Source of the DNA: an uncultured Fidelibacterota bacterium
Lineage (GTDB): Bacteria; Fidelibacterota; Marinisomatia; Marinisomatales; TCS55
Length of the DNA: 64,000 bases
Reading direction: 5' to 3'
Assembly (NCBI GenBank): GCA_902615915.1
Contig: CACMQQ010000004.1
Coordinates: 1-64,000, forward strand
Of this stretch, positions 8,668 to 17,617 are shown piece by piece. Under the pieces are notes generated by a model, which worked only from the letters and a program-made list of their open reading frames with translations, ran no database searches and was not told where the DNA came from. How positions within the stretch are numbered: the stretch's first letter is position 1; each line of letters opens with the position of its first letter. The position numbers were made by a program, and so were the translations under genes.

Positions 8668-11600
8668 ATGATTTTGTTTTTAGGCATGTTAAAAAGACAC
8701 TTCTTCATTCTTGTTTTAGTCTGTTCACATTATTCATTTGCTCAAACAAAATGGAAAATAAATAAGTCAGACATCAATGAAATGATAATTGAATTTTCTA
8801 CAGATAATGTAGAAAATTATAATTATGTGCCAGTTCACATTGTCATAGGCATTCCAAATAACATAATGCCTCAACTTGAAGTAATCAATTTAGACAAAAT
8901 TTCTATAAATAAAACAAAAATAGAAAAAGTATTAAGGACAGAATGGATAAATAAGCAAAAAATTAATGGTCTTTATACTGCCACACTCAGATATAGCCCA
9001 CAAATAGAAAAAGGCTTAGTTTCTTTAAAAAGTCTTATAAAAGTAAGGTTCAGCAATGAAAAACCTAGAGATACAATTCAACCAAAAAAAATACATCACG
9101 AAATTTTAAAAAATAATATTGAAAACTGGGATGTAGCAAAAAATTGGATCTATGATAATAAAATTAAAAAAATAAAAAATAATAATTATCCTCCTGGAAT
9201 ATGGATAAAATTTTATGTTTCTCAAGATGGGGTAAAAAAAATAAATGGCCAAGACTTAAATTCAATTATAGATGAAGAAATAGATTTTGACCCTAGATCT
9301 ATTATGGTTTTTACTTCCTCCTCTAAGGGTAGATCGCTAACGGAAAAAATTACCAATGACCCCTACAACATAAAAACTGATTCTCAAAACCTAATAGAAC
9401 TACCAATAAATATTATGGGAGAATCTGATGGAAATTTATCAAATGGTGATTACTTAAATTTTTATGCAAATGGTCCTAGTGGTTATGACATTATAGGAAA
9501 GGATTTGAACTGGAATCAAAATCTTTACTTTAATAAATCAACATATTGGCTCTTGATACCCGATGACTCTTCATTGAGAGGCAAGAGAATAAAAACTGTT
9601 AATAAATCTTCACCATCAAATTTTATCATTAACTACGGGCAAAGTAATTTAAGAAGTGAAATTGATATCATAAATCCAAATTTATCAGGCCTATTGTGGG
9701 GCGAAAAATATATACAAAAAGAGTTAGTAGAATTAAAAGAAGTTTTAATTGAGAACCCCTTGCCAATATTTAATTCTGTGGTCAGAATTGGTTTGATAGG
9801 AAGTGAAAATAATAAAACACCATTCGGTAATACAAATCACAAGATTGCATTTGAAATCAATAATAGTAATATTGGTCAGGTGGAATGGTCCCATTCTGGA
9901 AAAAAAGTTTTTGAAACCTTTATAAATAAAGAATTAGTCATTAATGGTATTAATTCAATAAAAATGAGGAATTTTGCAGAAAACATTAACTCAAGACCTC
10001 TTTTTGATTATATTGATTTGAATTATAGTAAAAAATTAATTTATAATTTTCCTTTTGACTTTTATTCACCTTTTTTCAGTACTAATGTCGATTTTCAACT
10101 AATAGGTCAAGATTTAGTAGTATGGAATACGACAGAATTTGATAAACCTCTGAATATGCCCCTAACAGTAAAAAATGATACCACCCTTTTTACAACTTTC
10201 CTTTCAAACGATAAGAATCAAAAATTTACTGTTTTTAAGCCTGATGACATACAAATCATAAATGAATTTAAATTAATTGGAACTGATATTGATTGGACCT
10301 CTTTAAAAGATACTAAAAATAGATATGAACACATCATAATTGGGCCTAAAGAATTTGAAGATCAAACTAAAAAGCTTGTAAATCATAGAAAAAATTCAAT
10401 ATTTGTAGATATAAATTTAATTTATCAACAATTTTCTGGAGGCAATAGGGACCCTATAGCAATAAGGAGTTTTTTAAATTTTGCTAATAATGATTGGGAT
10501 GTATCTCCAATTTATGTATTTCTAATAGGTGATACGGATTTTGACTACAGAAACATAACGCTTCAATCTAAATCGCTTGTTCCCTCCATTCAAGTCGGTT
10601 ACAATGATTCATTCGTTACTGATGATCGTTTTGTGGCTTTTAACGGGCTAATACCTGAAATTTCTATTGGTAGGTTCCCAGCTCAAAACGAAACAGAAGT
10701 GATTAATTATATTGATAAGCTAATTGAGTATGAAGACAACCCTGTTGAAGGTGATTGGAAACAGAGAATAATTTTAGCTGCAGATGATCCTGTTAGACCT
10801 GAAAAAAATATATCTGATCTATATGTAGGAAAGAGTCACACACTTAATTCTGAAAAACTAGATAAAATTATACCTAATTACATTGATGTTGAAAAAATTT
10901 ATTTAATAAATCATGAAGAGATTATTCAGCAAGACGGTTTTGAGGTTCAAAAACCTTCTGCCACAACAAAATTGCTTGATAAGATATCTCAAGGAGCTGG
11001 AATAATAAACTTTATCGGACATGGCAATGCAACACAATGGACTCAGGAAAAACTTCTTGAAATGAATCGTGATCTTAAAAAGATAAATACAAAAATGAAA
11101 CTTCCACTTTGGATAGCTGGAACATGTAATTGGGGACAATTTGATGCCATTGATCAGGAATCTTTCGCTGAACAATTAATCAGGCTTGAAATGAACGGAG
11201 CTATATCTGTGATATCAACAACAAGAGGAATAACCGTATCAGGAAATATAAATTTTCTAGAAAATATGTTTGAAAAAATTTTTCAAAATGATTCAATTTC
11301 ATCTTCGAGCATAGGATCCATAATGCAAACTGTAAAAAATGGAAGCAGAGAAGGGCAATTATTTCAATTAATGGGAGATCCTGCAATTAAAATTCCTGCC
11401 TATGCAATTGTTAACAATAAATCTAGGCTATCATCTGATACGCTAAAAACGCTAGAAGTTGGCTCCATAGAGTCGAATTCCAGGATATCTAGTGGTAACG
11501 GGTATATTACTGTTAGAGATGCTCCAAAAATTAAAAAGAAGAAATTTTCGTTAGGGTCGCAAACATACGAAATTGATTTTTATGAAAATGGAAGCAATCT

Positions 11601-12423
11601 TTTTAGAGGCGCCTTTGATTTTCAAAATAATTATTTCAAAACACAATTTAGAATTCCTAAGGATATTTCTTACTCAAGTGAGAATGCAATTATTAATTAC
11701 AGATTACTTAATTCTAATGAAATTGAAATAGGTTCAAATAATAAACTTTTTTTAAGAATTGGTAACCCATCTAATGATGTAAATGGCCCTTTAATCAATT
11801 TTGAAACAACTAATGGTAGATTATTAAGAGATAATGATTTTTTCAACCCGGGTGAAAATATTGTAGTGGTGATTTCTGATCCGATGGGTATAAATATTAC
11901 AAATGAGGAAGGTCATGAAATCATTTATTATAATGATAAAGAAAATGCCAAGGACTATACAATAATAACGGATAAATTTTTCTATGATAAAAATAGTTTA
12001 ACAGTGGGAAAAATTATAATTGATAACATTGATTCAAACCAAAATTTACAGCTTGGTATTCAAGCATGGGACAATGCCAATAATCCTAGTGAGCGTTTTA
12101 TAAATCTAAAATTTATAAATACAAAAAAATTTGAAATTATAAATGTAATGAATTTTCCAAATCCATTTAGTAATCAAACAAAATTTACTTTTGAAATTAG
12201 CAATGAAGCTGAAGTTCACATTGACATTTACACCTTAGAAGGAAAAAAGATAAAAATTTTAAATCCAATTTTTTGTCAAGCTGGTTTTAATAAAATTAAT
12301 TGGGACGGTAAAGATGAATTTGGAAATATACTTGCAAATGGTGTCTATTTATATAAAGTTAACGCAATAAACCTAGAAGGTGAAAAAATTTACAAAATTG
12401 GGAGGCTGGCTATATTTAAATGA
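8668..12423 (+). CDS. PorU-like C25 (gingipain-family) surface peptidase with FlgD-type C-terminal domain
   Basis: 1,251 residues. A signal peptide ends near SFAQ; Met7 (8686) may be the true start, giving a more typical leader beginning MLKRHFFIL. The C25 core spans roughly residues 540-920. The catalytic pair is visible as His785 in INFIGHGNATQW and Cys820 in LWIAGTCNWGQFD. The last 90 residues form a FlgD-like Ig fold (FPNPFSNQTKFTFEISN, then INWDGKDEFGNILANGVYLY), the kind used as a sorting domain in this group. PorU is the type IX secretion sortase in Bacteroidota. Here no other type IX gene is nearby, so a sortase role is inferred from family only. Its end overlaps maf by four bases. 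Confidence 0.8.
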   Translation: MILFLGMLKRHFFILVLVCSHYSFAQTKWKINKSDINEMIIEFSTDNVENYNYVPVHIVIGIPNNIMPQLEVINLDKISINKTKIEKVLRTEWINKQKINGLYTATLRYSPQIEKGLVSLKSLIKVRFSNEKPRDTIQPKKIHHEILKNNIENWDVAKNWIYDNKIKKIKNNNYPPGIWIKFYVSQDGVKKINGQDLNSIIDEEIDFDPRSIMVFTSSSKGRSLTEKITNDPYNIKTDSQNLIELPINIMGESDGNLSNGDYLNFYANGPSGYDIIGKDLNWNQNLYFNKSTYWLLIPDDSSLRGKRIKTVNKSSPSNFIINYGQSNLRSEIDIINPNLSGLLWGEKYIQKELVELKEVLIENPLPIFNSVVRIGLIGSENNKTPFGNTNHKIAFEINNSNIGQVEWSHSGKKVFETFINKELVINGINSIKMRNFAENINSRPLFDYIDLNYSKKLIYNFPFDFYSPFFSTNVDFQLIGQDLVVWNTTEFDKPLNMPLTVKNDTTLFTTFLSNDKNQKFTVFKPDDIQIINEFKLIGTDIDWTSLKDTKNRYEHIIIGPKEFEDQTKKLVNHRKNSIFVDINLIYQQFSGGNRDPIAIRSFLNFANNDWDVSPIYVFLIGDTDFDYRNITLQSKSLVPSIQVGYNDSFVTDDRFVAFNGLIPEISIGRFPAQNETEVINYIDKLIEYEDNPVEGDWKQRIILAADDPVRPEKNISDLYVGKSHTLNSEKLDKIIPNYIDVEKIYLINHEEIIQQDGFEVQKPSATTKLLDKISQGAGIINFIGHGNATQWTQEKLLEMNRDLKKINTKMKLPLWIAGTCNWGQFDAIDQESFAEQLIRLEMNGAISVISTTRGITVSGNINFLENMFEKIFQNDSISSSSIGSIMQTVKNGSREGQLFQLMGDPAIKIPAYAIVNNKSRLSSDTLKTLEVGSIESNSRISSGNGYITVRDAPKIKKKKFSLGSQTYEIDFYENGSNLFRGAFDFQNNYFKTQFRIPKDISYSSENAIINYRLLNSNEIEIGSNNKLFLRIGNPSNDVNGPLINFETTNGRLLRDNDFFNPGENIVVVISDPMGINITNEEGHEIIYYNDKENAKDYTIITDKFFYDKNSLTVGKIIIDNIDSNQNLQLGIQAWDNANNPSERFINLKFINTKKFEIINVMNFPNPFSNQTKFTFEISNEAEVHIDIYTLEGKKIKILNPIFCQAGFNKINWDGKDEFGNILANGVYLYKVNAINLEGEKIYKIGRLAIFK

Positions 12424-13004
12424 ATATTCAAAAAACTAAATATATTCTAGCTTCACAGTCCCCAAGAAGGAGTAAGCTATTAGCTCAAATAGGTATAAAT
12501 TTTGAAACTCTTCCAAGCGATTTTATTGAGGATATATCTATTAATTTACCACCATCTAAGCTTTCTATGAATTTCGCTAAAAACAAAGCTAAAGCAGTTG
12601 CAAAAAAATATAAATCGAGATGGGTCATTGGTGCAGATACCATTGTAACGTTAAGAGGTAGAATTTTTGGAAAACCAAATAGTTTCGGCGAGGGAAATGA
12701 AATGCTTAGAGCTCTATCTGGCAAAACCCATGATGTTTTTACAGGCGTATCGATTCAAAATATAGAAAAAAAGATTAACTTAACATTCTATGAGCGAACT
12801 AAGGTGACGCTAAAAAAATTAACGGATGAAGATATTTTTTTTTATTTGAAAAATCACAAACCATATGACAAGTCAGGAAGTTATGGTATACAAGGGTACT
12901 TTTCTGTATTTGTAAAAAAAATAAATGGATGCTATTTCAATATAGTTGGGCTTCCTCTTCATAAACTTTATTTAATGTTAAAATCTATAGAAGAAGAATT
13001 CTAA
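12420..13004 (+). CDS. maf: Maf family nucleoside triphosphate pyrophosphatase
   Basis: 194 residues, normal length for Maf. The family hydrolyses dTTP, UTP or modified nucleotides to monophosphates and is often encoded beside division genes. Motifs are the N-terminal phosphate-binding SQSPRRSKLLAQIG, the catalytic-aspartate region VIGADTIV, GKPNSFGEGNEMLRALSGKT, and YDKSGSYGIQG. The ATG overlaps the peptidase stop codon (ATGA). It lies upstream of rodZ and the dcw cluster, a common neighbourhood for maf. Confidence 0.95.
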   Translation: MNIQKTKYILASQSPRRSKLLAQIGINFETLPSDFIEDISINLPPSKLSMNFAKNKAKAVAKKYKSRWVIGADTIVTLRGRIFGKPNSFGEGNEMLRALSGKTHDVFTGVSIQNIEKKINLTFYERTKVTLKKLTDEDIFFYLKNHKPYDKSGSYGIQGYFSVFVKKINGCYFNIVGLPLHKLYLMLKSIEEEF

Positions 13005-13057
13005 AATTAATTAAATTCAAATATTAGTAATTTATTTAAAATTTATGTCAAAATATT

Positions 13058-13879
13058 ATGCCAGAGTTTATAAAAGATTTAGTTGAGCTGAGAAAAAGCC
13101 AAGACATTAGCTTAGAAGATATATATGAAAGAACAAAGATCAGTATTGCATCTCTTAAATCAATTGAAAAAGGAAATTTTAATGATTTACCCATAACATA
13201 TGTAAGGTTGTTCTTAAAGGCCTATGTAAACGAAATTGGAGGTGATTCAGTAAAGGCCCTAAATGATTTAGATATCTATCTATCTCCTAAAGAAAAAATA
13301 AAGATTCTTGATATTTCAAGTGATGAAAATTCCAGAGAAGGCTTTTTAACTAAAAAATTAATTAATTATGGCAAGAATAAACCCCCAAAAAAGATTCGTA
13401 CAGACTCTATAAAGAGCATTATTTTAGTTTGTATTTTTATTTTCACAATCTATGTAATTAAATCTGTAGCATCAGAAAGAAACGCAGCTAAGCCTCCTAT
13501 ATATAAAAGTGAATTTGAAGAAGAAGGACCTGTGAGTTTGAACTTACTTGAAAAAGAATTCAACAAGGAAAGTATTTATGAAAGAAAGCTAGAAATCTCT
13601 GACCCTTATAATCTAAGAATCGCATCAGATCAAAGAATATGGTTCAGTTATAAAATAGATGATGAAAAAAAGAATGAAAATGTTTTACCATCTGGAGACA
13701 ATAGATTATTTCCGTTCAATAATTCTATTGAATTAATTCTAAAACATAGCTTAGGCTTAACTTTGAATTTGAATAAAATAGATTTAGCTATTCCTCAGTC
13801 AATAACTAATCCTTTAATGATTAAATTTGACTCAATCGATAATATTCTTATAGTCAATACATTTTCTCCAAAAAACTAA
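13058..13879 (+). CDS. rodZ: RodZ-like cytoskeletal helix-turn-helix membrane protein
   Basis: 273 residues. The N-terminal HTH_25-type domain (1-65, with LEDIYERTKISIASLKSIEK and LPITYVRLFLKAYV) is typical of RodZ. It is followed by a linker, one membrane segment at about 119-137, and a periplasmic region with a beta-rich C-terminal domain like DUF4115 (RIASDQRIWFSYKIDD). RodZ links MreB filaments to the elongation machinery and sets rod shape. The gene is 131 bases ahead of mraZ. A small stem (13900-13917, AGCGAT with ATCGCT) lies after it but lacks a T tract. Confidence 0.85.
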   Translation: MPEFIKDLVELRKSQDISLEDIYERTKISIASLKSIEKGNFNDLPITYVRLFLKAYVNEIGGDSVKALNDLDIYLSPKEKIKILDISSDENSREGFLTKKLINYGKNKPPKKIRTDSIKSIILVCIFIFTIYVIKSVASERNAAKPPIYKSEFEEEGPVSLNLLEKEFNKESIYERKLEISDPYNLRIASDQRIWFSYKIDDEKKNENVLPSGDNRLFPFNNSIELILKHSLGLTLNLNKIDLAIPQSITNPLMIKFDSIDNILIVNTFSPKN

Positions 13880-13940
13880 TTTATTAAAATATTTCTCCCA
13901 GCGATACATCAATCGCTTAAACAAATAATATATAATTTTG

Positions 13941-13970
13941 TTGACAAAAGTGGGTAATAAGAAATATATT
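13941..13970 (+). promoter_or_regulatory. Predicted sigma-70 promoter of the dcw cluster
   Basis: A perfect -35 hexamer TTGACA (13941-13946) and a -10 TATATT (13965-13970) are separated by 18 bases. Transcription would begin near 13977, about 33 bases before mraZ. The predicted MraZ boxes lie in the spacer and just past the -10, where a bound repressor would block RNA polymerase. Confidence 0.7.
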
Positions 13971-13986
13971 TTGGGTAGATGTGGGT
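13951..13986 (+). promoter_or_regulatory. MraZ-box cluster (three TGGGT repeats)
   Basis: TGGGT occurs at 13951, 13972 and 13982, as direct repeats 21 and 10 bases apart, that is on one helical face. In E. coli MraZ binds TGGGN repeats with five-base spacers (ten-base period) ahead of its own gene and represses the dcw cluster. The match in motif, period and place predicts the same autoregulation here. Confidence 0.75.
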
Positions 13987-14009
13987 AATTTACCCTATCA
14001 ATTAATAAG

Positions 14010-14474
14010 ATGACATTAACAAAAAATATATTTACTGGAGAATATTCCTATTCAATTGATTCCAAAAATAGGGTCAACATTCCCTCTAATTTCAGAAATT
14101 GTCTTAGCTCTGATAATAAAAAAACTTTCGTAATTACAAAAGGTTTGGATAGTTGTATTTGGGTATATCCATTAATATTTTGGAAAAAAATTGAGAATGA
14201 TTTAAAAAAATTATCATCTATATCAAATACTAATAGAGCATTTATTAGAAATACAGCTAGATATGCATCTCCAGTTAAGTTTGACAAACAAGGTCGAATT
14301 AATTTGACTAATGTATTGGTAGAATATGCTAGTCTTGATAAAGATGCTTCTATAATTGGGATGATCAACAAAATTGAAATATGGAATCCATCTATTTTAG
14401 ATAAAGTTGACAAAGAATCTTCAAAAATTAAAAATGATGAGTACGATGAGCTTGCAAACAAAATCATCATTTAA
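14010..14474 (+). CDS. mraZ: Transcriptional regulator MraZ
   Basis: 154 residues with two AbrB-like MraZ folds. The opening FTGEYSYSIDSKNRVNIPSN and the second repeat core FDKQGRINLTNVLVEYA carry the conserved DxxGR/K pattern. MraZ forms a ring that binds repeats upstream of its own gene and controls division and wall genes. It is the first gene after the predicted promoter and boxes. Its 3' end overlaps the start of rsmH. Confidence 0.95.
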   Translation: MTLTKNIFTGEYSYSIDSKNRVNIPSNFRNCLSSDNKKTFVITKGLDSCIWVYPLIFWKKIENDLKKLSSISNTNRAFIRNTARYASPVKFDKQGRINLTNVLVEYASLDKDASIIGMINKIEIWNPSILDKVDKESSKIKNDEYDELANKIII

Positions 14475-15366
14475 TGTTAAACAGAGCGATTCCAAATCAA
14501 AAGAATTTCATGTGCCTGTTATGATAAAAGAGGTCATTGAATATCTCAACATCCAAGAAAATGGAATTTATGTAGATGGAACCCTTGGATCGGGGGGTCA
14601 CTCAGCAGAAATCCTTTCAAATATTAGCCAAGGAAAACTTATTGGTTTAGATAGGGATGCGGAGGCACTCAAAACTTCAAAAGAGCGTTTTAGTGCCTCT
14701 GCCTGCCCGATAATTCTTGAAAAAGAGTCATATCATAATTATTTAAATGTCTTAAAAAAAAATAAAATTAAAAATGCGGATGGCATTCTTTTAGACTTGG
14801 GTTTATCTGCAATGCAGCTTCTATCCTCAAATCGCGGTTTTACTTTTAAAAAAAATGAAAAACTTGATATGAGATTTGATATCGATAGCGGGATTAACGC
14901 ATCACAATTTTTACATCAATTAAGCCAGCAAGACTTAGCTAAAATTATTAATAAGTACAGCGACGAACGATTTTCATTAAAAATTTCAAAGGCCATTAAG
15001 GCAAAGGAAAATTTAAAAACAACTTTTGACTTAAAAAATGCCATTGATGAAGTCACCCCTACTCACAAACGTTCTAAAACATATGCTAGGGTTTTTCAAT
15101 CAATAAGAATTGCAGTAAATGAAGAATTGCAAAAATTAAAAAAATTTTTTAGTCTTTTTTTGTATGGACTAAAAGCAGGCAGTAGGGCAGTTTTTATATC
15201 TTACCACTCCATTGAAGACAGGATTGTTAAGCATTCTTTGAAAGGTTTAAAAAACGATGGAAAAATTAAAATTTTGACGAAAAAACCCATTTTACCTCAA
15301 AGAAAAGAAATTATAATCAATCCTAAGAGTAGAAGTGCAAAGCTTAGAGCAATTGAAGTATTATGA
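14446..15366 (+). CDS. rsmH: 16S rRNA (cytosine(1402)-N4)-methyltransferase RsmH
   Basis: About 306 residues. RsmH (MraW) methylates N4 of C1402 in 16S rRNA. Motifs are HVPVMIKEVIEYL at the start of the fold, the SAM loop VDGTLGSGGHSAEIL, LDLGLSAMQLLSSNRGFTFK, and YHSIEDRIVKHSLK. The reading frame extends upstream to a TTG at 14407, but ATG codons at 14434, 14437 and 14446 are more likely. I chose 14446 because a weak GATGAG site precedes it and the conserved fold begins about 20 residues later. It overlaps mraZ, and its own end overlaps ftsL. Confidence 0.93.
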   Translation: MSLQTKSSFNVKQSDSKSKEFHVPVMIKEVIEYLNIQENGIYVDGTLGSGGHSAEILSNISQGKLIGLDRDAEALKTSKERFSASACPIILEKESYHNYLNVLKKNKIKNADGILLDLGLSAMQLLSSNRGFTFKKNEKLDMRFDIDSGINASQFLHQLSQQDLAKIINKYSDERFSLKISKAIKAKENLKTTFDLKNAIDEVTPTHKRSKTYARVFQSIRIAVNEELQKLKKFFSLFLYGLKAGSRAVFISYHSIEDRIVKHSLKGLKNDGKIKILTKKPILPQRKEIIINPKSRSAKLRAIEVL

Positions 15367-15674
15367 GAAAAAGAAGACAATCATTAAAGAATAAAGAATT
15401 CTTTGAATCGATAATTTTTTTTAGTTCATCAATTTTATCTATTATCGGTTTGATTATGTATTTATGGATTTATACTGAAATTGATCAAAACATGTTAGCA
15501 ATTGGTACTCAGAAAAAAGTAAAAAATGAACTTGAGAATAACTTAAATGAATTAAAAATGGAAATATCTCAACTTTCAAGGGGAGATAGAATTTCAAAGT
15601 ATGCTATCGATGAGCTTGGTATGATTCCAGCAATTCCTGAGACTCTAATAATAGAAATTAATAGTTATAATTAA
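15363..15674 (+). CDS. ftsL: Cell division protein FtsL-like
   Basis: 103 residues with a short basic N-terminus, one membrane span (about 14-38) and a periplasmic coiled coil (about 45-75). This is the size and plan of FtsL, which forms the FtsQLB complex that activates FtsWI. Sequence conservation in this family is low, so the call rests on topology and its position between rsmH and ftsI. The ATG overlaps the rsmH stop (ATGA). Confidence 0.8.
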   Translation: MRKRRQSLKNKEFFESIIFFSSSILSIIGLIMYLWIYTEIDQNMLAIGTQKKVKNELENNLNELKMEISQLSRGDRISKYAIDELGMIPAIPETLIIEINSYN

Positions 15675-15676
15675 AA

Positions 15677-17617
15677 TTGACTAAGACATATCAAAAACTT
15701 AGATCTAGAATAGGACTTTTATCTTTTTTTATTATTTTTTCATGGATTTCATTGACATCCAGGCTATTTCAAGTTATGATCATTGATAGCGAAAAATATC
15801 AAAAAAAAAGTGCAGAGAAAACAACAAGAAATAAACAGATAGCCCCATATAGAGGAAATATTTTTGATAGAAATAATGTTCAATTAACAAGAAATGTTAC
15901 ACATTATGATGTTGGAGTTCATCCTCAAGATATAAAAGAAAAGAAAGCTTTCTCACATATGTTAAGCGAGCATTTTGGAGAAAATTTTGAATATTACATT
16001 AGCAAAGTCAATAGCAACTCTAACTACAAGACAATTCATACAAAAGTTACCAAAGATAAAATAAAAAGCTTGCTATATGATACTCCAAAAGGATTAAAAA
16101 TCGATAGATATGCTAGAAGAGTATATCCTCATTCAAATATAGTTGGTCAAATAGTCGGGTTTTCTGATAAGGATGATATTGGCTTGACCGGTATTGAGAA
16201 AACATTTAATAAAGAATTAACTGGATTGCCAGGGTGGGAAGTAAAAAAGGTCGACAGAAAAGGCAGATCTCACTACAACAATAATCTACCCAAAAAACCC
16301 GCGATAAACGGTTCAAACATAAAACTATCAATAGATATTGAATATCAAAGTATTTTAATTGAAGAGCTCAAAAGAAGAAAAAGTGAAATGAATGCAAAAG
16401 GTGCAATAGGAATTCTTGCAAACCCACAAAATGGTAAAATTTTAGCTATGGCATCTTTACCGGATTTTGACCCCAACTTTCGAGATAAATTTCCAATTGA
16501 AAATCAAAAAAATAAGGCTATTGTTGATCTTTTTGAACCTGGTTCAATATATAAAATTGTTACTTCTACAGCCGCACTGAATTCAAAAACAGTTGACATT
16601 TTAGATGAATTTTATTGCGAGGATGGTGAATATAAATTTGCTGACAATGTAATATCAGATCATAAGAGTTATGGCTTGATGACATTTTCTGAAATTTTTG
16701 CTCACTCAAGCAATATTGGCATGGTTAAAGTTGCCAAAGAGCTCGGCCCAGGACAAATTTACAAATATTCTAGAGATTTCGGATTTGGAAGCACAACAGG
16801 TATTTCATTTCCTGGTGAAGCTAAAGGAATATTAAGAAGTGTTAATCAGTGGAGTGATAGATCTATCATCGGTGTTCCAATAGGTTATGAGGTGGGAGTC
16901 ACTGCACTTCAAATGATTATGGCATATTCAGCTATAGCAAACGGTGGATATCTTTTAAAACCAATTATTGTTGATCAGATAATCTCTCCAGAAAATAATG
17001 CTGTCTTTGAATCCAAAATCGAGGTCATTAGAAAAATTGCATCAAAATCTACAATGAAAAAAATGAAGAACATGCTAGGTCAGGCTGTAGACTATGGAAC
17101 CGGAAGGAAAGCTAAGATTGATGGCTGGTCTGTTGCTGGTAAAACAGGGACAGCTTATAAATTTATTGATGGCAAATATTCTAAAAATTTCATTTCTAAT
17201 TTTATAGGTTTCTTTCCTAAAGAAAATCCCCAAATAGTAGGCATAGTTATTATTGATGATCCTAAGCCAAATAATGGAATGCATACAGGTGGCGATGTGG
17301 CTGCTCCAGTTTTTAGAAGAATAGCATCGAGATTAATTAACCTCGACGATAGTATCCAATTTTATAAACCTAAAAATCAAAAAAAAATGAATACTATAAT
17401 AGCTTCTCTAAGCTCAATTGAAAAATATGAAAAATATACAGACGGATATAGCATAATGCCAAATGTTAGAGGAATGAGTCTTTTAAAAGCAAAGAGAATA
17501 TTAATAAACGCGAATATTTATCCGAAAATTATAGGTTCGGGAACTGTTGTTTGGCAGTCACCAAAGCCCGGATCCAAGATTAATCCAGAATCCAAATGTG
17601 AAATCGGATTAAGATGA
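15677..17617 (+). CDS. ftsI: Septal peptidoglycan transpeptidase FtsI (PBP3) with PASTA domain
   Basis: 646 residues: one membrane segment (about 12-33), a PBP dimerisation domain with RGNIFDRNNVQLT, and a transpeptidase domain. The active-site motifs are Ser290 in FEPGSIYKI, SSNIGM (SxN), and Lys489 in AGKTGTAYK. The last 60 residues form one PASTA domain (MPNVRGMSLLKAKRILINAN). It cross-links septal peptidoglycan with FtsW. The start is TTG, two bases after ftsL; no ATG is available before the membrane segment. Its stop overlaps the murE start. Confidence 0.95.
   Translation: MTKTYQKLRSRIGLLSFFIIFSWISLTSRLFQVMIIDSEKYQKKSAEKTTRNKQIAPYRGNIFDRNNVQLTRNVTHYDVGVHPQDIKEKKAFSHMLSEHFGENFEYYISKVNSNSNYKTIHTKVTKDKIKSLLYDTPKGLKIDRYARRVYPHSNIVGQIVGFSDKDDIGLTGIEKTFNKELTGLPGWEVKKVDRKGRSHYNNNLPKKPAINGSNIKLSIDIEYQSILIEELKRRKSEMNAKGAIGILANPQNGKILAMASLPDFDPNFRDKFPIENQKNKAIVDLFEPGSIYKIVTSTAALNSKTVDILDEFYCEDGEYKFADNVISDHKSYGLMTFSEIFAHSSNIGMVKVAKELGPGQIYKYSRDFGFGSTTGISFPGEAKGILRSVNQWSDRSIIGVPIGYEVGVTALQMIMAYSAIANGGYLLKPIIVDQIISPENNAVFESKIEVIRKIASKSTMKKMKNMLGQAVDYGTGRKAKIDGWSVAGKTGTAYKFIDGKYSKNFISNFIGFFPKENPQIVGIVIIDDPKPNNGMHTGGDVAAPVFRRIASRLINLDDSIQFYKPKNQKKMNTIIASLSSIEKYEKYTDGYSIMPNVRGMSLLKAKRILINANIYPKIIGSGTVVWQSPKPGSKINPESKCEIGLR

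Noticed and set aside
13900-13917. Stem AGCGAT/ATCGCT after rodZ as a terminator.
   Set aside because: It has only a six-base stem and no following T tract; at most it is a weak attenuator.
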